From: Actinomycetota bacterium
GTDB lineage: Bacteria > Actinomycetota > Acidimicrobiia > Acidimicrobiales > Ilumatobacteraceae
DNA length: 64,000 nucleotides
Assembly: GCA_009702045.1 (NCBI GenBank)
Contig: WLIV01000015.1
Span: 1 to 64,000 of the forward strand
Direction of reading: 5' to 3'
This document shows, piece by piece, positions 18,177-27,954 of the stretch. Under the pieces are notes generated by a model, which was not told the DNA's origin, did no database searches, and worked only from the letters and a program-made list of their open reading frames with translations. The number at the start of each line of letters is the position of its first letter. Positions within the stretch are counted from its first letter, which is position 1. The translations under genes were made by a program, and so were the position numbers.

Positions 18177-21100
18177 CCTGCCACCGCAACCGTGATGTGA
18201 ATCGGCTCGCCGTCAAGGTCGGCGTTGGTCTCACCGGTACCCCAGTTCAACGAGGTGGCGAGCGTGGCATCGGTGAGCAGGTGCTGGAACGCAGTGACCT
18301 GACGGCGCACAGACTCGGGCAAGCCGAGCGTGAGCGAAATACGATCGCTGACCTGCAGCCCCGCGTCGCGTCGCGCCTGTTGCACCAGCCGGACCAGGTC
18401 GCGGGTGACACCCTCGGCCTCGAGTTCAGGCGTGAGGGCAGTGTCGAGCAACACGATGCCGGCGCCTGCCGACAACGGCGTGCTGGCTCCGTCGCCTTGC
18501 ACCACGAGCTTCAGCGCATACTCGCCCTCCTCCAGCGCCACCCCCCCGGCCACCACACCACCGGCGGTCTGCTGCCAGTCGCCGGACTTGACTGCCTTGA
18601 TGACCTGCTGCACCTGACCACCCAAACGCGGGCCGAGCTTGGCGGGTACGACCTGCAGGTCGTAGCTCGCCACCGAATCCACGTCGTCGGTGAGCGTCAC
18701 CGACTTCACGTTCACCTCGTCAGCCACCAGATCGGTGAACGGAGCCAGGCGAGCGGACCCGGGAACAGCAACCTGCAGCGCTGCCAGCGGCTGACGCACG
18801 CGCCGACCATGAGCCTTCCGCAGGCGCAGGGTGCTGCTACAGACATCGCGCACGAGGTCCATCGACTCCACGAGCGCCGGGTCAGCGGGCACGTCAGCGG
18901 CCGACGGGTAATCCGTCAGATGCACACTGCGCTCACCGGTGAGCCCCTGGTACACAGATTCGGTGACCAGCGGTAGCAGCGGGGCCAGTGCGCGGCACAG
19001 CAGCGCCAGCACGGTGTGCAACGTGTCGATCGCGTCCTGATCGCCAGCCCAGAAACGGTCACGCGAGCGACGCACATACCAGTTGGTCAGCGCGTCGAGG
19101 AACGAACGCACCGCTCCGCACGCGGCGAACAAGTCGTACTCGTCCAGTTCGACCGTGATCTCTGCGAGCAGATCGTGCGTCTTGGCCAGAATGTAGCGAT
19201 CGAGCACATCCGTGCTGTCCGTACGGAACGTGCCACTCGTGCCAGCAGCGTTCGCGTACAGCGACAGGAAGTACCACGAGTTCCAGATCGGCAGGATGAT
19301 GTGCCGAACCGTGTCGCGGATTCCGTCCTCGGTGACCATCAGGTCGGTGCCACGAAGGATCGGCGAGCTGAGGAGGTACCACCGCATGGCATCGCTGCCG
19401 TACGTGTCGAACACCATCATCGGGTCGGGATAGTTCTGCAGGCTCTTCGACATCTTCTGGCCGTCGTCGCCCAGGACGATGCCGTGGCTGACGCAGGTAT
19501 TGAAGCTCGGCTTGTCGAACAACGCCGTCGCCAACACGTGCAACGTGTAGAACCAGCCCCGGGTCTGACCGATGTACTCGACGATGAAGTCGCCGGGATA
19601 ATGGCTGTCGAACCATTCGCGGTTCTCGAATGGGTAGTGCACCTGGGCGAAGGGCATGCTGCCGCTCTCGAACCAGCAATCGAGCACTTCGGGCACTCGC
19701 CGCATCATCGACTTCCCGGTCGGGTCGTCAGGGTTTGGTCGCACCAGGTCATCGACGTAGGGACGGTGCAGATCGGTGACCGCCACACCGAAATCGCGCT
19801 CCATCTCGGCCAGGCTGCCGTACACGTCGATGCGCGGATACTCCGGGTCGTCGCTGCGCCACACCGGGATCGGCGAACCCCAGAAGCGGTTACGGCTGAT
19901 GGCCCAGTCGCGAGCGTTGGCCAGCCACTTGCCGAACTGGCCATCCTTGATGTGTTCGGGCACCCAGCGGATCTGCTGGTTGAGTTCGACCATACGGTCG
20001 CGGACAGCAGTGACCTGCACGAACCACGAGCTGATCGCTCGGTAGACCAGCGGCTCGGCGCAGCGCCAGCAGTGCGGGTAGCTGTGCAGGTAGCTGTCGT
20101 GACGGACGACGACTCCGCGCGCCTTGAGGTGCTTGATCACCTCGGGGTTGGCATCGAAGACGTGCATGCCGGCCCAGTCGGTGACCTCGGCGGTGTAGCG
20201 GCCGTGTTCGTCCATCGGACACAGCGTCGGGATACCCACGGCGTTGCAGATGTTTTGGTCGTCCTCGCCGAAGCCGGGGGCCATGTGCACCACACCGGTG
20301 CCGTCCTCAGTGGTGACGAAGTCGGCGGCCAGCACGTGGAAGGCGTTGGGCGTGTCGGCGAAGTACGGGAACAATGGGGTGTACTTGCGGCCGACGAGAT
20401 CCGCTCCGGTGAGCGTGCCCACCCGCGTCGCACCGGCGAGTTCCTTCTCGTACGAACCCAGCCGTGCCTCGGCGAGGATGTACCGCGTGGTGTGGCCCTC
20501 GGAGTCGGTCTCCTCCATCACCGCGTACTCGATCTCCGGGCCCACAGCGAGGGCAAGGTTGCTCGGCAGCGTCCAGGGGGTCGTCGTCCACGCAAGGATG
20601 ATCTCGCCGCTCTCAAGGTGGAACTGCACCGTGAGTGCCGGGTCCTGGCGATCGCGATACACATCGTCCATACGTGTCTCGGTGTTGCTGAGTGGCGTCT
20701 CGCACCGCCAGCAGTAGGCGAGCACGCGGAAACCCTCGTAGACCAGTCCTTTGTCCCACAACGTCTTGAAGGCCCACATGACGCTCTCCATGTAGGAGGT
20801 GTCGAGTGTCTTGTAATCGTTGTCGAAGTCGACCCATCGGGCTTGGCGATTGACGTAACGGTGCCAGTCGTCGGTGAATCGCAACACGCTCGTGCGGCAG
20901 GCGTCGTTGAACTTGTCGATGCCGAACTTGGCGATCTCCGGGTGGCCGCTGATACCCAGTTCCTTCTCGGCCACGACTTCCGCGGGCAACCCATGGCAAT
21001 CCCAACCAAAGCGGCGATGCACTTGCTGGCCGCGCATCGTGCGGTAGCGCGGCACAGCGTCCTTCACGAACCCCGTGAGCAGATGGCCGTAGTGCGGCAG

Positions 21101-21259
21101 ACCGTTGGCGAACGGGGGGCCGTCATAGAACACGTACTCGTCGGCCCCGTCCCGGGCGTCGATCGAGGCCTGGAACGTACCGTCGGCGTCCCAGAACGCG
21201 AGGATCTCGCGCTCGACGGTCGGGAACGATGGCTGGGGTTGGACGTTTGGGTAAGTCAC
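18173..21259 (-). CDS. ileS: Isoleucyl-tRNA synthetase, eukaryote-like type
   Basis: Charges tRNA-Ile. The HIGH motif is PHYGHLLTG (from residue 55), KMSKS is at 602-606, and the editing domain includes [17 protein letters not shown]. The HYGH form and the lack of a C-terminal zinc finger mark the second (eukaryote-like) IleRS type found in mycobacteria, which is generally insensitive to mupirocin. It has 1028 residues. The GTG at 21259 is set by AGGAG at 21269..21265; that ribosome site is partly buried in the T-box hairpin immediately upstream. Confidence 0.95.
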   Translation of the reverse strand: MTYPNVQPQPSFPTVEREILAFWDADGTFQASIDARDGADEYVFYDGPPFANGLPHYGHLLTGFVKDAVPRYRTMRGQQVHRRFGWDCHGLPAEVVAEKELGISGHPEIAKFGIDKFNDACRTSVLRFTDDWHRYVNRQARWVDFDNDYKTLDTSYMESVMWAFKTLWDKGLVYEGFRVLAYCWRCETPLSNTETRMDDVYRDRQDPALTVQFHLESGEIILAWTTTPWTLPSNLALAVGPEIEYAVMEETDSEGHTTRYILAEARLGSYEKELAGATRVGTLTGADLVGRKYTPLFPYFADTPNAFHVLAADFVTTEDGTGVVHMAPGFGEDDQNICNAVGIPTLCPMDEHGRYTAEVTDWAGMHVFDANPEVIKHLKARGVVVRHDSYLHSYPHCWRCAEPLVYRAISSWFVQVTAVRDRMVELNQQIRWVPEHIKDGQFGKWLANARDWAISRNRFWGSPIPVWRSDDPEYPRIDVYGSLAEMERDFGVAVTDLHRPYVDDLVRPNPDDPTGKSMMRRVPEVLDCWFESGSMPFAQVHYPFENREWFDSHYPGDFIVEYIGQTRGWFYTLHVLATALFDKPSFNTCVSHGIVLGDDGQKMSKSLQNYPDPMMVFDTYGSDAMRWYLLSSPILRGTDLMVTEDGIRDTVRHIILPIWNSWYFLSLYANAAGTSGTFRTDSTDVLDRYILAKTHDLLAEITVELDEYDLFAACGAVRSFLDALTNWYVRRSRDRFWAGDQDAIDTLHTVLALLCRALAPLLPLVTESVYQGLTGERSVHLTDYPSAADVPADPALVESMDLVRDVCSSTLRLRKAHGRRVRQPLAALQVAVPGSARLAPFTDLVADEVNVKSVTLTDDVDSVASYDLQVVPAKLGPRLGGQVQQVIKAVKSGDWQQTAGGVVAGGVALEEGEYALKLVVQGDGASTPLSAGAGIVLLDTALTPELEAEGVTRDLVRLVQQARRDAGLQVSDRISLTLGLPESVRRQVTAFQHLLTDATLATSLNWGTGETNADLDGEPIHITVAVAG

Positions 21260-21261
21260 TG

Positions 21262-21370
21262 GTGCTCCTGTGCGGCTTGCACAGGGACGAACCAGAGGTC
21301 CGCGGTACCACCCTGCTTGCAGCGCCCCGCAGGACCCTGCCACTCGACTTCGCCAGCGATATCGGGCTGG
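21262..21370 (-). promoter_or_regulatory. T-box riboswitch of ileS (translational, ultrashort Stem I)
   Basis: On the minus strand the T-box core AGGGTGGTACCGCGG occupies 21314..21300; its UGGU can pair with the ACCA end of uncharged tRNA-Ile. About 40 bases upstream, CCAGC/GCTGG arms (21370..21366 and 21357..21353) enclose an 8-base loop containing ATC (21360..21358), the isoleucine specifier codon. This is the ultrashort Stem I known from actinobacterial ileS T-boxes. Downstream, CCTGTGC/GCACAGG (21285..21267) forms a hairpin that takes in part of the AGGAG ribosome site. Uncharged tRNA should free it and switch on IleRS translation. No terminator is seen, so control is translational. Confidence 0.93.
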
Positions 21371-21467
21371 ACCCGTCCGGTTCTACTGGGGTATTCGGCG
21401 AACCTCATACCTGTTCTTCCGGAGGCTCAGAGGTGATGGCCTCGTCAACGCCGTGAAGAAAATCCTA

Positions 21468-21481
21468 GCGCCCGAGGGCGC
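21468..21481 (-). terminator. Possible terminator after divIVA
   Basis: GCGCC/GGCGC arms followed on the minus strand by TAGGATTTTC. This could terminate the divIVA message. The adjacent TAGGAT (21467..21462) could alternatively serve as a -10 element for the ileS leader. Confidence 0.35.
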
Positions 21482-21491
21482 AGCGCGTTCG

Positions 21492-22442
21492 TCAGCGGAG
21501 CTCGTCGCCACCGATTCGGAACGGATCATTCTTCGATCCGGGCCTGATGATCGGCACTTCCGCGGTGATGCCGTGGCCAGCGTCCATCGGCATCGACGCG
21601 GTGAGCGGCACCTCGCCGGTGGGCACGTCGTCGGGGGCGAACAGCGACATCGGGTCGTCGTCGGCGTCGAGTTCGAACGCACTTGCGGCAGGAGCGACCG
21701 CTGCGGTGGGCGCTGGTGCGGCAGGCGCCGCTGCGGCAGGCGCCGCCGAGCGCCGCACCACGGGCTCGGCCGAGGCGGACAGCAACGGGCGGCGCATATC
21801 GGCCAGCCCACCCGGCACGCGCTCGACGATCTCGTGCAGTTCGACAGCGGTATCGCGCAGGCGCTCGCGCTGGGCCTGGACGTACTGCTCGAGTTGATCG
21901 ACGTCGGAGAGCAGGAAGTCGCGACGGGCCAACAGTCCCTGCACCTCATTCTCGGCGAGGGTCAACTCGTCCTCCTTCGAGCGACGAGCCTCAGCCTTGG
22001 CCTCATCGATCATCCGCGCTGCCATCGATCGAGCACTGTCGACAACACGACTGGCTTCGTCACGGGCACCACTGGTGACCGATTGCGCTTCGGCCCGAGC
22101 CTCGGCGACGGCCGTGTCGGCCGTGCGCTGAGCGAGCAACAGTGTGCGACTGATGACCTCGGTGTCGCCGACCGGGAGCCCGGCGGGCGGTGTGACACCG
22201 TGCACGGGGGCGTCCTCCCGGTTCGGTGCCGCCGAGCGGGCCGCTGCTGGCGTCTGCTGGGACAACTCCTGCAGACGACCGACCGCTGCACGAGCACGCG
22301 ACTCCATCGCCGTTGCCTGACCGTGCGCAGCCTCTAGCGCCGCAGCAACTTCATCCTTGAAGGCATCGACCTCATTGGGGTCGTAACCCCTTTTCACCGT
22401 CTTGAAGTCGGTGCTGCGGATGGCCTGCGGCGTGAGTTCCAT
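21492..22442 (-). CDS. divIVA: DivIVA/Wag31 polar and septal scaffold
   Basis: A coiled-coil protein that marks negatively curved membrane and organises tip growth or septation. The N-terminal DivIVA domain is clear: STDFKTVKRGYDPNEVDAFK. A linker (about 65-90) and a long coiled coil (about 95-205, including TVADTAVAEARAEA-like heptads) follow, then an Ala/Pro-rich and acidic tail ending KNDPFRIGGDELR. It has 316 residues. In this phylum DivIVA lies beside sepF and ftsZ, as here. The ATG is preceded by a TAACAT -10 at 7 bases, so it has its own leaderless promoter. Confidence 0.92.
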   Translation of the reverse strand: MELTPQAIRSTDFKTVKRGYDPNEVDAFKDEVAAALEAAHGQATAMESRARAAVGRLQELSQQTPAAARSAAPNREDAPVHGVTPPAGLPVGDTEVISRTLLLAQRTADTAVAEARAEAQSVTSGARDEASRVVDSARSMAARMIDEAKAEARRSKEDELTLAENEVQGLLARRDFLLSDVDQLEQYVQAQRERLRDTAVELHEIVERVPGGLADMRRPLLSASAEPVVRRSAAPAAAAPAAPAPTAAVAPAASAFELDADDDPMSLFAPDDVPTGEVPLTASMPMDAGHGITAEVPIIRPGSKNDPFRIGGDELR

Positions 22443-22449
22443 TCCGTAG

Positions 22450-22455
22450 ATGTTA
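22450..22455 (-). promoter_or_regulatory. -10 element TAACAT of divIVA (leaderless)
   Basis: TAACAT on the minus strand ends 7 bases before the divIVA ATG. There is no Shine-Dalgarno sequence. This gives divIVA a promoter separate from sepF. Confidence 0.5.
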
Positions 22456-22493
22456 GGTCGTCAGCACACGCACCGAGAGGATGGACGGGAGAA

Positions 22494-23102
22494 TCAGCCG
22501 CCGTAGCCCTGATCGTCGTAGGACGAGTGCCGTGGCGGCGGCTTCAGCAGGTAGACACCCGTGGCCACCTTCTCCATCGTGCCGGCGAGGCCGTAGCACA
22601 GGCCGCTGGCGAAGTCGATGAGACGACGAGACGCGTCGCGGTCGGCCGCCTCGAGATTCATGATCACCGGCTGACCTTCCTTGAACTTGTCGGCAATCTC
22701 CTGCGCTGAGGTGAAGCGGTGCGGCTTCACCGTGTACGGGTCGCTCCCCGATGACGCAGGGGCAAGACGAGTGACGGGCGGAGCGGGTCGCGGGTTGATC
22801 GGGCGCGGTTGCACGCTGGAGTCGTCCGGCGCAGGGACCGGACGACGGATCGTCGCATCCGGCATGGCCTGCGGGAACGAGGGCCGCGAGGGCACAGTGC
22901 GCACAGGAGGCTGCTCGGGCTCATACTCATGCTGCTGGTAGCCGCCACGCTGCTGGCGGCCGCCTCCACCGCCCATCTCGTCGCGCATTGCAGGGCGACT
23001 CTGACGCATCGGGCGCTCAGGCTCCGGCGCCATGTCATAGTCGTCGTAGGCATCGTCGGGCCCGAGACCCAAGTAATCCATCGCCTTCTTCCACATCGAC
23101 AT
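22494..23102 (-). CDS. sepF: Cell division protein SepF
   Basis: Membrane anchor and bundler of FtsZ, taking the place of FtsA in actinobacteria. An N-terminal amphipathic helix (MSMWKKAMDYLGLG) would bind the membrane. A long disordered Gln/Gly/Pro/Arg-rich linker (about 20-120) leads to the FtsZ-binding SepF domain, with FTSAQEIADKFKEGQPVIMN and DFASGLCYGL. At 202 residues it is typical. AGGAGG lies upstream of the ATG. It follows yggS by 27 bases. Confidence 0.95.
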   Translation of the reverse strand: MSMWKKAMDYLGLGPDDAYDDYDMAPEPERPMRQSRPAMRDEMGGGGGRQQRGGYQQHEYEPEQPPVRTVPSRPSFPQAMPDATIRRPVPAPDDSSVQPRPINPRPAPPVTRLAPASSGSDPYTVKPHRFTSAQEIADKFKEGQPVIMNLEAADRDASRRLIDFASGLCYGLAGTMEKVATGVYLLKPPPRHSSYDDQGYGG

Positions 23103-23129
23103 TCACGACCCTCCTGCAGTGCACCGAGG

Positions 23130-23825
23130 TTACCGCACCGACGCCGCCGAAACGGGACGCTCACCGAACAGGGCGCTCCCGATGCGCACCTGCGTAGACC
23201 CCTCTTGTACTGCAACCTCCAGGTCGTCGGTCATTCCCATCGAGCAAATGTCGAGTTCGAGCGCGTCAACGAGCGCACGCACCACACGGAATCCAGCTCG
23301 TGCTGCCTCGGCGCCCCCTGTCGTGGGACCCACCGTCATCAACCCGCGGACGTCGAGCCCGGCCGCGCGCGCTGCATCCACCAACGCCGGCACTGCCTCG
23401 ATCGGACAGCCTCCCTTGCCCGGCTCATGCAGACATGCTGCTTGGATCAGCACCGCCGCCCCAGGTGCCCGCTTGGACAACTCGCTGACGAGCGACAGGC
23501 GATCGACGGACTCATAGACGTCGATCAGCGACGCCAATTGACGCACCTTGTTCGTCTGCAGTTGTCCGATGAAGTGCACCTCGAATGGCAGAGGAACAGC
23601 TCCCCCATCGCCATCCAGTTGACTGGCGAACTTGGCGACGACCTCCTGCGCATAGTTCTCGCCCACCGCCGCGCATCCCGCACGGTGCGCCGACCAGCAG
23701 TGTTCGATCGAGAACAGTTTCGTGACGGCCAGCACCGACACATCAGCCCCGCCGGCGCGGGCGATACGTTCGCGAACTGCCGCCAACCGTTCGGCCACCA
23801 ACCGATCGAGCGCAGCGGAGTTCAT
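23130..23825 (-). CDS. PLP-binding homeostasis protein, YggS/YlmE family
   Basis: A pyridoxal-phosphate-binding barrel protein that buffers vitamin B6 and amino-acid pools; it has no known catalytic activity. The PLP lysine is in VLAVTKLFS, with VGENYAQE, HFIGQLQTNK and the phosphate-binding STQVRIGSALFG near the C-terminus. The 231 residues fit. The ATG at 23825 overlaps the pgeF stop (ATGA). The yggS-sepF linkage next to ftsZ is conserved in Gram-positive bacteria. Confidence 0.92.
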   Translation of the reverse strand: MNSAALDRLVAERLAAVRERIARAGGADVSVLAVTKLFSIEHCWSAHRAGCAAVGENYAQEVVAKFASQLDGDGGAVPLPFEVHFIGQLQTNKVRQLASLIDVYESVDRLSLVSELSKRAPGAAVLIQAACLHEPGKGGCPIEAVPALVDAARAAGLDVRGLMTVGPTTGGAEAARAGFRVVRALVDALELDICSMGMTDDLEVAVQEGSTQVRIGSALFGERPVSAASVR

Positions 23826-24514
23826 GCTCGCGCCCGTGTGCAGATCGTCATCACCTGTCGGCCCAGTTGTGCGCGCCGACGGTGCGAGAAGTACCGGTCG
23901 GGATGGCACCCGGTGCATTGCGACACATCGGTGAGATGCACGCCCACCTCCGCCAGCGCCAGACGAACCACAGCCGGCATGTCGAGTGCGGGGGTACCCC
24001 ACGACGTGACGCCGGTGACCTCCGGGCCGAACCGTTGCCGAACGACCTCCAGGTCGTCGGCGCCAAACTCGTAACAACAGGGATGGATACACGGGCCGAG
24101 CCACGCCTGCGGCGGGGCGGCCTGGCGCCCCATGGCCGACACGGTGGCAGCAAGCACGCCATCGCGTGCGCCACGCCAACCAGCGTGGGCGGCGCCGATA
24201 CTGCCATCGAGCCCGGCGAACACCACCGGGGCACAGTCGCCCACCCACACCGCGAGCACCGCGCCACGGGCCCGCGTCACGATCGCATCGCCCACTGCGA
24301 AGTCGTGCTCACCGGGTGTGCCGACCACCACGACGTCGGTGCCATGCACCTCGTCGAGTTGGGTCCACACTCCCGGAGCGAACGCCAGCCGCCGGTGCCG
24401 CAGCGCAGCACGAGGTGCCTCGATGTGGAAATCACCGTTGCTCACCGTGCTGCAGCGGATCTCGGCGATGCAATCGGCCAACTCGACCGTGCCGGGCCCG
24501 AGCGGCAGGGTCAC
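23822..24514 (-). CDS. pgeF: PgeF/YfiH-type purine nucleosidase/laccase-domain protein
   Basis: A copper/zinc 'multicopper polyphenol oxidase' fold protein. Family members correct wrong L-Ser insertion in peptidoglycan precursors (PgeF) or cleave purine nucleosides. Metal ligands are visible in [23 protein letters not shown] and PCCYEF. It has 230 residues. The GTG at 24514 overlaps the ftsZ stop (GTGA) and its end overlaps yggS, so it is co-translated with ftsZ. That position fits a peptidoglycan quality-control role. Confidence 0.88.
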   Translation of the reverse strand: MTLPLGPGTVELADCIAEIRCSTVSNGDFHIEAPRAALRHRRLAFAPGVWTQLDEVHGTDVVVVGTPGEHDFAVGDAIVTRARGAVLAVWVGDCAPVVFAGLDGSIGAAHAGWRGARDGVLAATVSAMGRQAAPPQAWLGPCIHPCCYEFGADDLEVVRQRFGPEVTGVTSWGTPALDMPAVVRLALAEVGVHLTDVSQCTGCHPDRYFSHRRRAQLGRQVMTICTRARA

Positions 24515-25656
24515 TTCAAGAAAGAAGGTACGTCGAAGTCGTCGTCGTCGTCGAGCGGATCGGACTTGTCGTCCGCAAAGAGATCCTTGAGCGTGCTGGT
24601 GGGGCGCTGCTCGGGCACCGCTTTGATCGCCGGCCGCGTAGCGGCATGTGTACCACTGGACGTCGCCGACGAACTGGTGGAGCTTGTGTTGCTGGAGCCG
24701 CCACCGTCCCACCGGTCGAAACCGGCGGCGATGACAGTGACCTTGACCTCATCGCCCATCTCGTCGTCGATGACGGTACCGAAGATGATGTTGGCGTCCT
24801 GATGCGCGACGCCATGGATGATCTCGGCAGCAGCGTTCATCTCGAACAGCCCCATGCTGGACGGACCCGTGATGTTCAACAGAATGCCGCGGGCGCCGTC
24901 GATCGCGGCCTCGAGCAACGGACTGCTGATGGCCGACTTGGCGGCAGTGACCGCGCGGTTCTCGCCGCTGGCCTGGCCGATGCCCATCAGTGCCGAACCG
25001 GCGCTGGAGAGGATCATCTTCACATCGGCGAAGTCGGTGTTGATCAGGCCAGGCGTGGTGATCAGGTTGGTGATACCGGAAACACCTTGCAGCAACACCT
25101 CGTCGGCCATCTTGAACGCGTTGAGCACGCTGGTCTTCTCATTCGCCACCGTGAGCAGGCGGTCGTTCGGAATGACGATGAGCGTGTCGACCTTCTCCTT
25201 CAAGCGCTGCACACCGGCGTCGGCCTGTACGGCACGACGGCGTCCCTCGAAGCTGAACGGGCGGGTGACCACACCGATGGTGAGCGCGTTCATGCTGCGC
25301 GCCACCTCGGCGATGATCGGGGCCGCACCGGTGCCGGTGCCGCCACCCTCGCCGGCGGTGATGAACACCATGTCGGCGCCCTTGATCATCTCTTCGATCT
25401 CGTCGCGATGCGTCTCGGCAGCATTGCGACCCACGTCGGGGTCGCTACCGGCACCGAGACCGCGCGTGAGGTCGCGCCCGATGTCGAGTTTGACGTCGGC
25501 ATCACTCATCAACAGCGCCTGGGCATCGGTGTTGACCGCGATGAACTCAACACCCTTCAACCCTGCGTCGATCATGCGGTTAACGGCGTTGACGCCACCA
25601 CCGCCGACGCCGATCACCTTGATGACGGCGAGATAGTTCTGCGGAGCGCCGGCCAT
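24511..25656 (-). CDS. ftsZ: Cell division GTPase FtsZ
   Basis: Tubulin homologue forming the cytokinetic ring. The GTP-binding signature GEGGGTGTG is at about 102-110, the T7-loop region [15 protein letters not shown] is intact, and the N-terminus is standard. A Ser/Thr-rich linker (about 320-345) leads to the C-terminal peptide DFDVPSFLK, the SepF-binding tail of actinobacteria. It has 381 residues. The ATG at 25656 is fixed by CGGAGG 8 bases upstream. A 136-base gap after ftsQ probably holds its own promoter. No ftsA is present. Confidence 0.98.
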   Translation of the reverse strand: MAGAPQNYLAVIKVIGVGGGGVNAVNRMIDAGLKGVEFIAVNTDAQALLMSDADVKLDIGRDLTRGLGAGSDPDVGRNAAETHRDEIEEMIKGADMVFITAGEGGGTGTGAAPIIAEVARSMNALTIGVVTRPFSFEGRRRAVQADAGVQRLKEKVDTLIVIPNDRLLTVANEKTSVLNAFKMADEVLLQGVSGITNLITTPGLINTDFADVKMILSSAGSALMGIGQASGENRAVTAAKSAISSPLLEAAIDGARGILLNITGPSSMGLFEMNAAAEIIHGVAHQDANIIFGTVIDDEMGDEVKVTVIAAGFDRWDGGGSSNTSSTSSSATSSGTHAATRPAIKAVPEQRPTSTLKDLFADDKSDPLDDDDDFDVPSFLK

Positions 25657-25719
25657 CAGATGAACCTCCGGGGAGAGTAAGGGTAACAAAGCATGTAAGG
25701 AAGAACCTGCTGGTCGGGG

Positions 25720-25725
25720 ATCGTA
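25720..25725 (-). promoter_or_regulatory. Possible ftsZ promoter -10 (TACGAT)
   Basis: TACGAT on the minus strand in the ftsQ-ftsZ gap would give a leader of about 55 bases that carries the ftsZ ribosome site. There is no consensus -35. Separate ftsZ promoters here are known in Streptomyces; this one is a prediction. Confidence 0.35.
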
Positions 25726-25792
25726 GCGAATCTGCGCCCCTGAAAGGTGGAGGGGCACTCGCGCAAGGTCGGCCGAGCCAGGGATTCCAGGC

Positions 25793-26998
25793 TCAGGAGG
25801 TGCACGGTACCGCGCCCACCTCCTCGGTGGAAACATCCAACTCGCATACCTTCTTGAGTCCTTGACGGATCTGACCCAGCAGACGCGCCAACTTTTCATC
25901 AAGATTGCGCAGATCGCCCAAGCGCACGTTGACGGTCTCGTTGAGCAGCATCGTCAGACCACCGGTGGCCGTGTCGACCCCGACCGATGTGGTGATCGAG
26001 CGGATCTCCGCCGGTAAGCCGACCACCATCTGCGCTGCTGCCGCGTATGGAGCGGGGGCGAAGTCGCCTCGCGGCGTGTCGGGGTTCTGGCCCGTGACCA
26101 GCAGGTACGCGGTGGGTTGTCCGGCGATGACGTCGAGCACTCGACCTTGGATGTCGATCACCCGGAACTGGCCGTCATGCCCTTGGAACGTGACAATCGG
26201 ACGGCGCTCACGAATGTCGATGTACACCGAATGCGGAAAGTCGGTGCGCACGGTCGCCTGTTCGACCCACGGGATCGCCTCCAGGTCTTGTTCGGCCTTG
26301 TGCGTGTCAGCGAGCAGCACCGCATGACCCTTGAGGTCGTTCACTACCTTGTCGAGCAGCTCCTGGTCGGTGTACACCGCTCCTTGGACGTAGACCGTGC
26401 GGACGTCGAACACGGACGAGGCAAACACCGCGACCACCAAGATGATCGCCAGCACGACACCGCCAGCGATACCCAACAGCAGCACGCGACGTCGGCCCTG
26501 CTCGCGACTGACCGCGTTGCGCCGAGCGCGCATCCGCGGGTCGATACCACCTGCGGTGCGCGTGGGAGCGGGCTCAATGACCCCGTAGTCGTCGAGATCG
26601 TCGATGACGATCGTGGAGCGGGTGCTGTCCTCGGCGGCGGCGTCGCGTCGCTCGTGGAAGCCACGCTCCTTTTCCTCATCGAGATACACCAGATCGGGGA
26701 GCTCGTCGTCAGCGATGACAATCGTGCGGCGCTCCGGGGCCGCTGACGGCACCTCGTCTGCCTCGACGGCCTCGACGTCATCTGCGTCGTCGTCATCTGC
26801 GTCGTCGTCGAAGTCGACATCGCCGGTGTCATCGCCGGTGTCGTCGTCGGCCTCATCGGCGTCGTCGATACCGAGCATCCGATCGAGTGCAGGGTCGTCG
26901 AAGTCGTAGTTCGGAGTCGGGTCGGAAAATGCGGTCTGCAGCTCGTCGAGCACATGGTCGGGCACGTGATCAGTGCCGGGCAGGTCGGGTTCCTTCAC
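25793..26998 (-). CDS. ftsQ: Divisome protein FtsQ with acidic cytoplasmic tail
   Basis: A bitopic division protein that links early and late divisome parts. A transmembrane helix (about 171-194) is followed by the POTRA domain ([17 protein letters not shown]) and the FtsQ beta domain ([16 protein letters not shown]). The cytoplasmic tail of 170 residues is unusually long and acidic, with runs of Asp at about 45-75 ([20 protein letters not shown]) and few basic residues until about 150. The total is 401 residues. GTG start, GTGA overlap with murB. Confidence 0.9.
   Translation of the reverse strand: MKEPDLPGTDHVPDHVLDELQTAFSDPTPNYDFDDPALDRMLGIDDADEADDDTGDDTGDVDFDDDADDDDADDVEAVEADEVPSAAPERRTIVIADDELPDLVYLDEEKERGFHERRDAAAEDSTRSTIVIDDLDDYGVIEPAPTRTAGGIDPRMRARRNAVSREQGRRRVLLLGIAGGVVLAIILVVAVFASSVFDVRTVYVQGAVYTDQELLDKVVNDLKGHAVLLADTHKAEQDLEAIPWVEQATVRTDFPHSVYIDIRERRPIVTFQGHDGQFRVIDIQGRVLDVIAGQPTAYLLVTGQNPDTPRGDFAPAPYAAAAQMVVGLPAEIRSITTSVGVDTATGGLTMLLNETVNVRLGDLRNLDEKLARLLGQIRQGLKKVCELDVSTEEVGAVPCTS
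26778..26870 (-). repeat. Short tandem repeats encoding the FtsQ acidic tail
   Basis: Repeated GAC/GAT-rich units are visible on the plus strand as two adjacent copies of a 15-base unit (TCATCTGCGTCGTCG) and two copies of TCATCGCCGGTG. They encode the DDADD and GDDT runs. Slippage could vary the tail length. Confidence 0.6.
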
Positions 26999-27954
26999 CA
27001 GGACACCCCCTCAGTGTGTTCTGCAACATCGTCCATCACGTCGGCAAAGCCCACGAGGCGCACCTCGCTGCGCAGATCGAATCCGGTGTGCACCCTGACC
27101 TGTTCGCGCACGAACGTCATCACCGCCCGAACGTCCGCTGCGGTGGCGCCGTGTTCGGCCTGGATGAAGTTCGCGTGTTTGTCGCTGACGCATGCGCCAC
27201 CGACGCGATAGCCGCGCAGGCCCAGCCGGTCGATGAGGACCGCGGCGGGCAGTTCACCGGGAATGGGATTCACGAACACCGAACCTGCATTCTGGCCGCC
27301 CGGTTGATGCTCGCGACGCCACCTCACAATCTCGGTGAGTGCAGCCTCGGACTCCACCGGGTCGCCGTGGGTCAACTGGACACGCGCGTCGAGCACCACC
27401 TGATGATCGGCGAGAGCAGAGCCCCGAAAGCGGAGGCCCAAGCGATCGACGGGAACCCAGGCTCGCTGAGCGCGTTGCAGGTCGTACAGGTGCACGCCGA
27501 TCAGCGAGGCAGCGATGTCGCTGCCATGGCCGCCGGCGTTCATTCGCACCGCACCGCCGAGCGTGCCGGGCACCCCGACCGCCCACTCGAAGCCGATCAA
27601 ACCGGCCGCAGAGCAACGCCGCGCCAGCACCGGGAGCGCCACTGCGGCACCAGCGCGCACGACGGTGTCCTGGAACTCGATCCAGTCCCCCATCGCGGCC
27701 AACGACACCGCGATTCCAGGAAACCCCGAATCAGCCACCAGCATGTTCGAGCCGCGCCCCACCACCAGCACCGCCAGACCCGTGGCTCGCGCGACCTCGC
27801 CGACACGTGCCAGTTCGCGTTCGTCGCGCGGTACGGCAAACACCGCCGCCGGACCGCCGAGCTTGTAGGTGGTGAAGGGCGCCAGGGGTTCGTCGGCGGT
27901 GGCGAACGCCCGCAGTTGATCGAACGCCTGCCGCTGGACAGTCGCGGGGCTCAC
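26995..27954 (-). CDS. murB: UDP-N-acetylenolpyruvoylglucosamine reductase
   Basis: FAD enzyme reducing UDP-GlcNAc-enolpyruvate to UDP-MurNAc with NADPH. Visible motifs are FTTYKLGGPA, VVGRGSNMLVADSGFPG (FAD binding), GFEWAVGVPGTLGGAVRMNAG, and NAGSVFVNP whose Ser is the proton donor; IQAEHGATA follows late in the chain. It has 319 residues. GTG at 27954 overlaps murC and the end overlaps ftsQ. The reading frame stays open far upstream inside murC, but the family begins at this GTG. Confidence 0.95.
   Translation of the reverse strand: MSPATVQRQAFDQLRAFATADEPLAPFTTYKLGGPAAVFAVPRDERELARVGEVARATGLAVLVVGRGSNMLVADSGFPGIAVSLAAMGDWIEFQDTVVRAGAAVALPVLARRCSAAGLIGFEWAVGVPGTLGGAVRMNAGGHGSDIAASLIGVHLYDLQRAQRAWVPVDRLGLRFRGSALADHQVVLDARVQLTHGDPVESEAALTEIVRWRREHQPGGQNAGSVFVNPIPGELPAAVLIDRLGLRGYRVGGACVSDKHANFIQAEHGATAADVRAVMTFVREQVRVHTGFDLRSEVRLVGFADVMDDVAEHTEGVSW

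Noticed and set aside
19016-21436. An 806-codon open frame on the plus strand opposite ileS
   Set aside because: It is fully antisense to a conserved gene, rich in His, Arg, Val and Gly as expected from reading high-GC coding DNA backwards, and matches no family.
21462-21467. TAGGAT as the promoter -10 of the ileS leader
   Set aside because: No -35 could be found and the hexamer is equally well explained as the tail of a terminator hairpin after divIVA; left undecided and not listed as a promoter.
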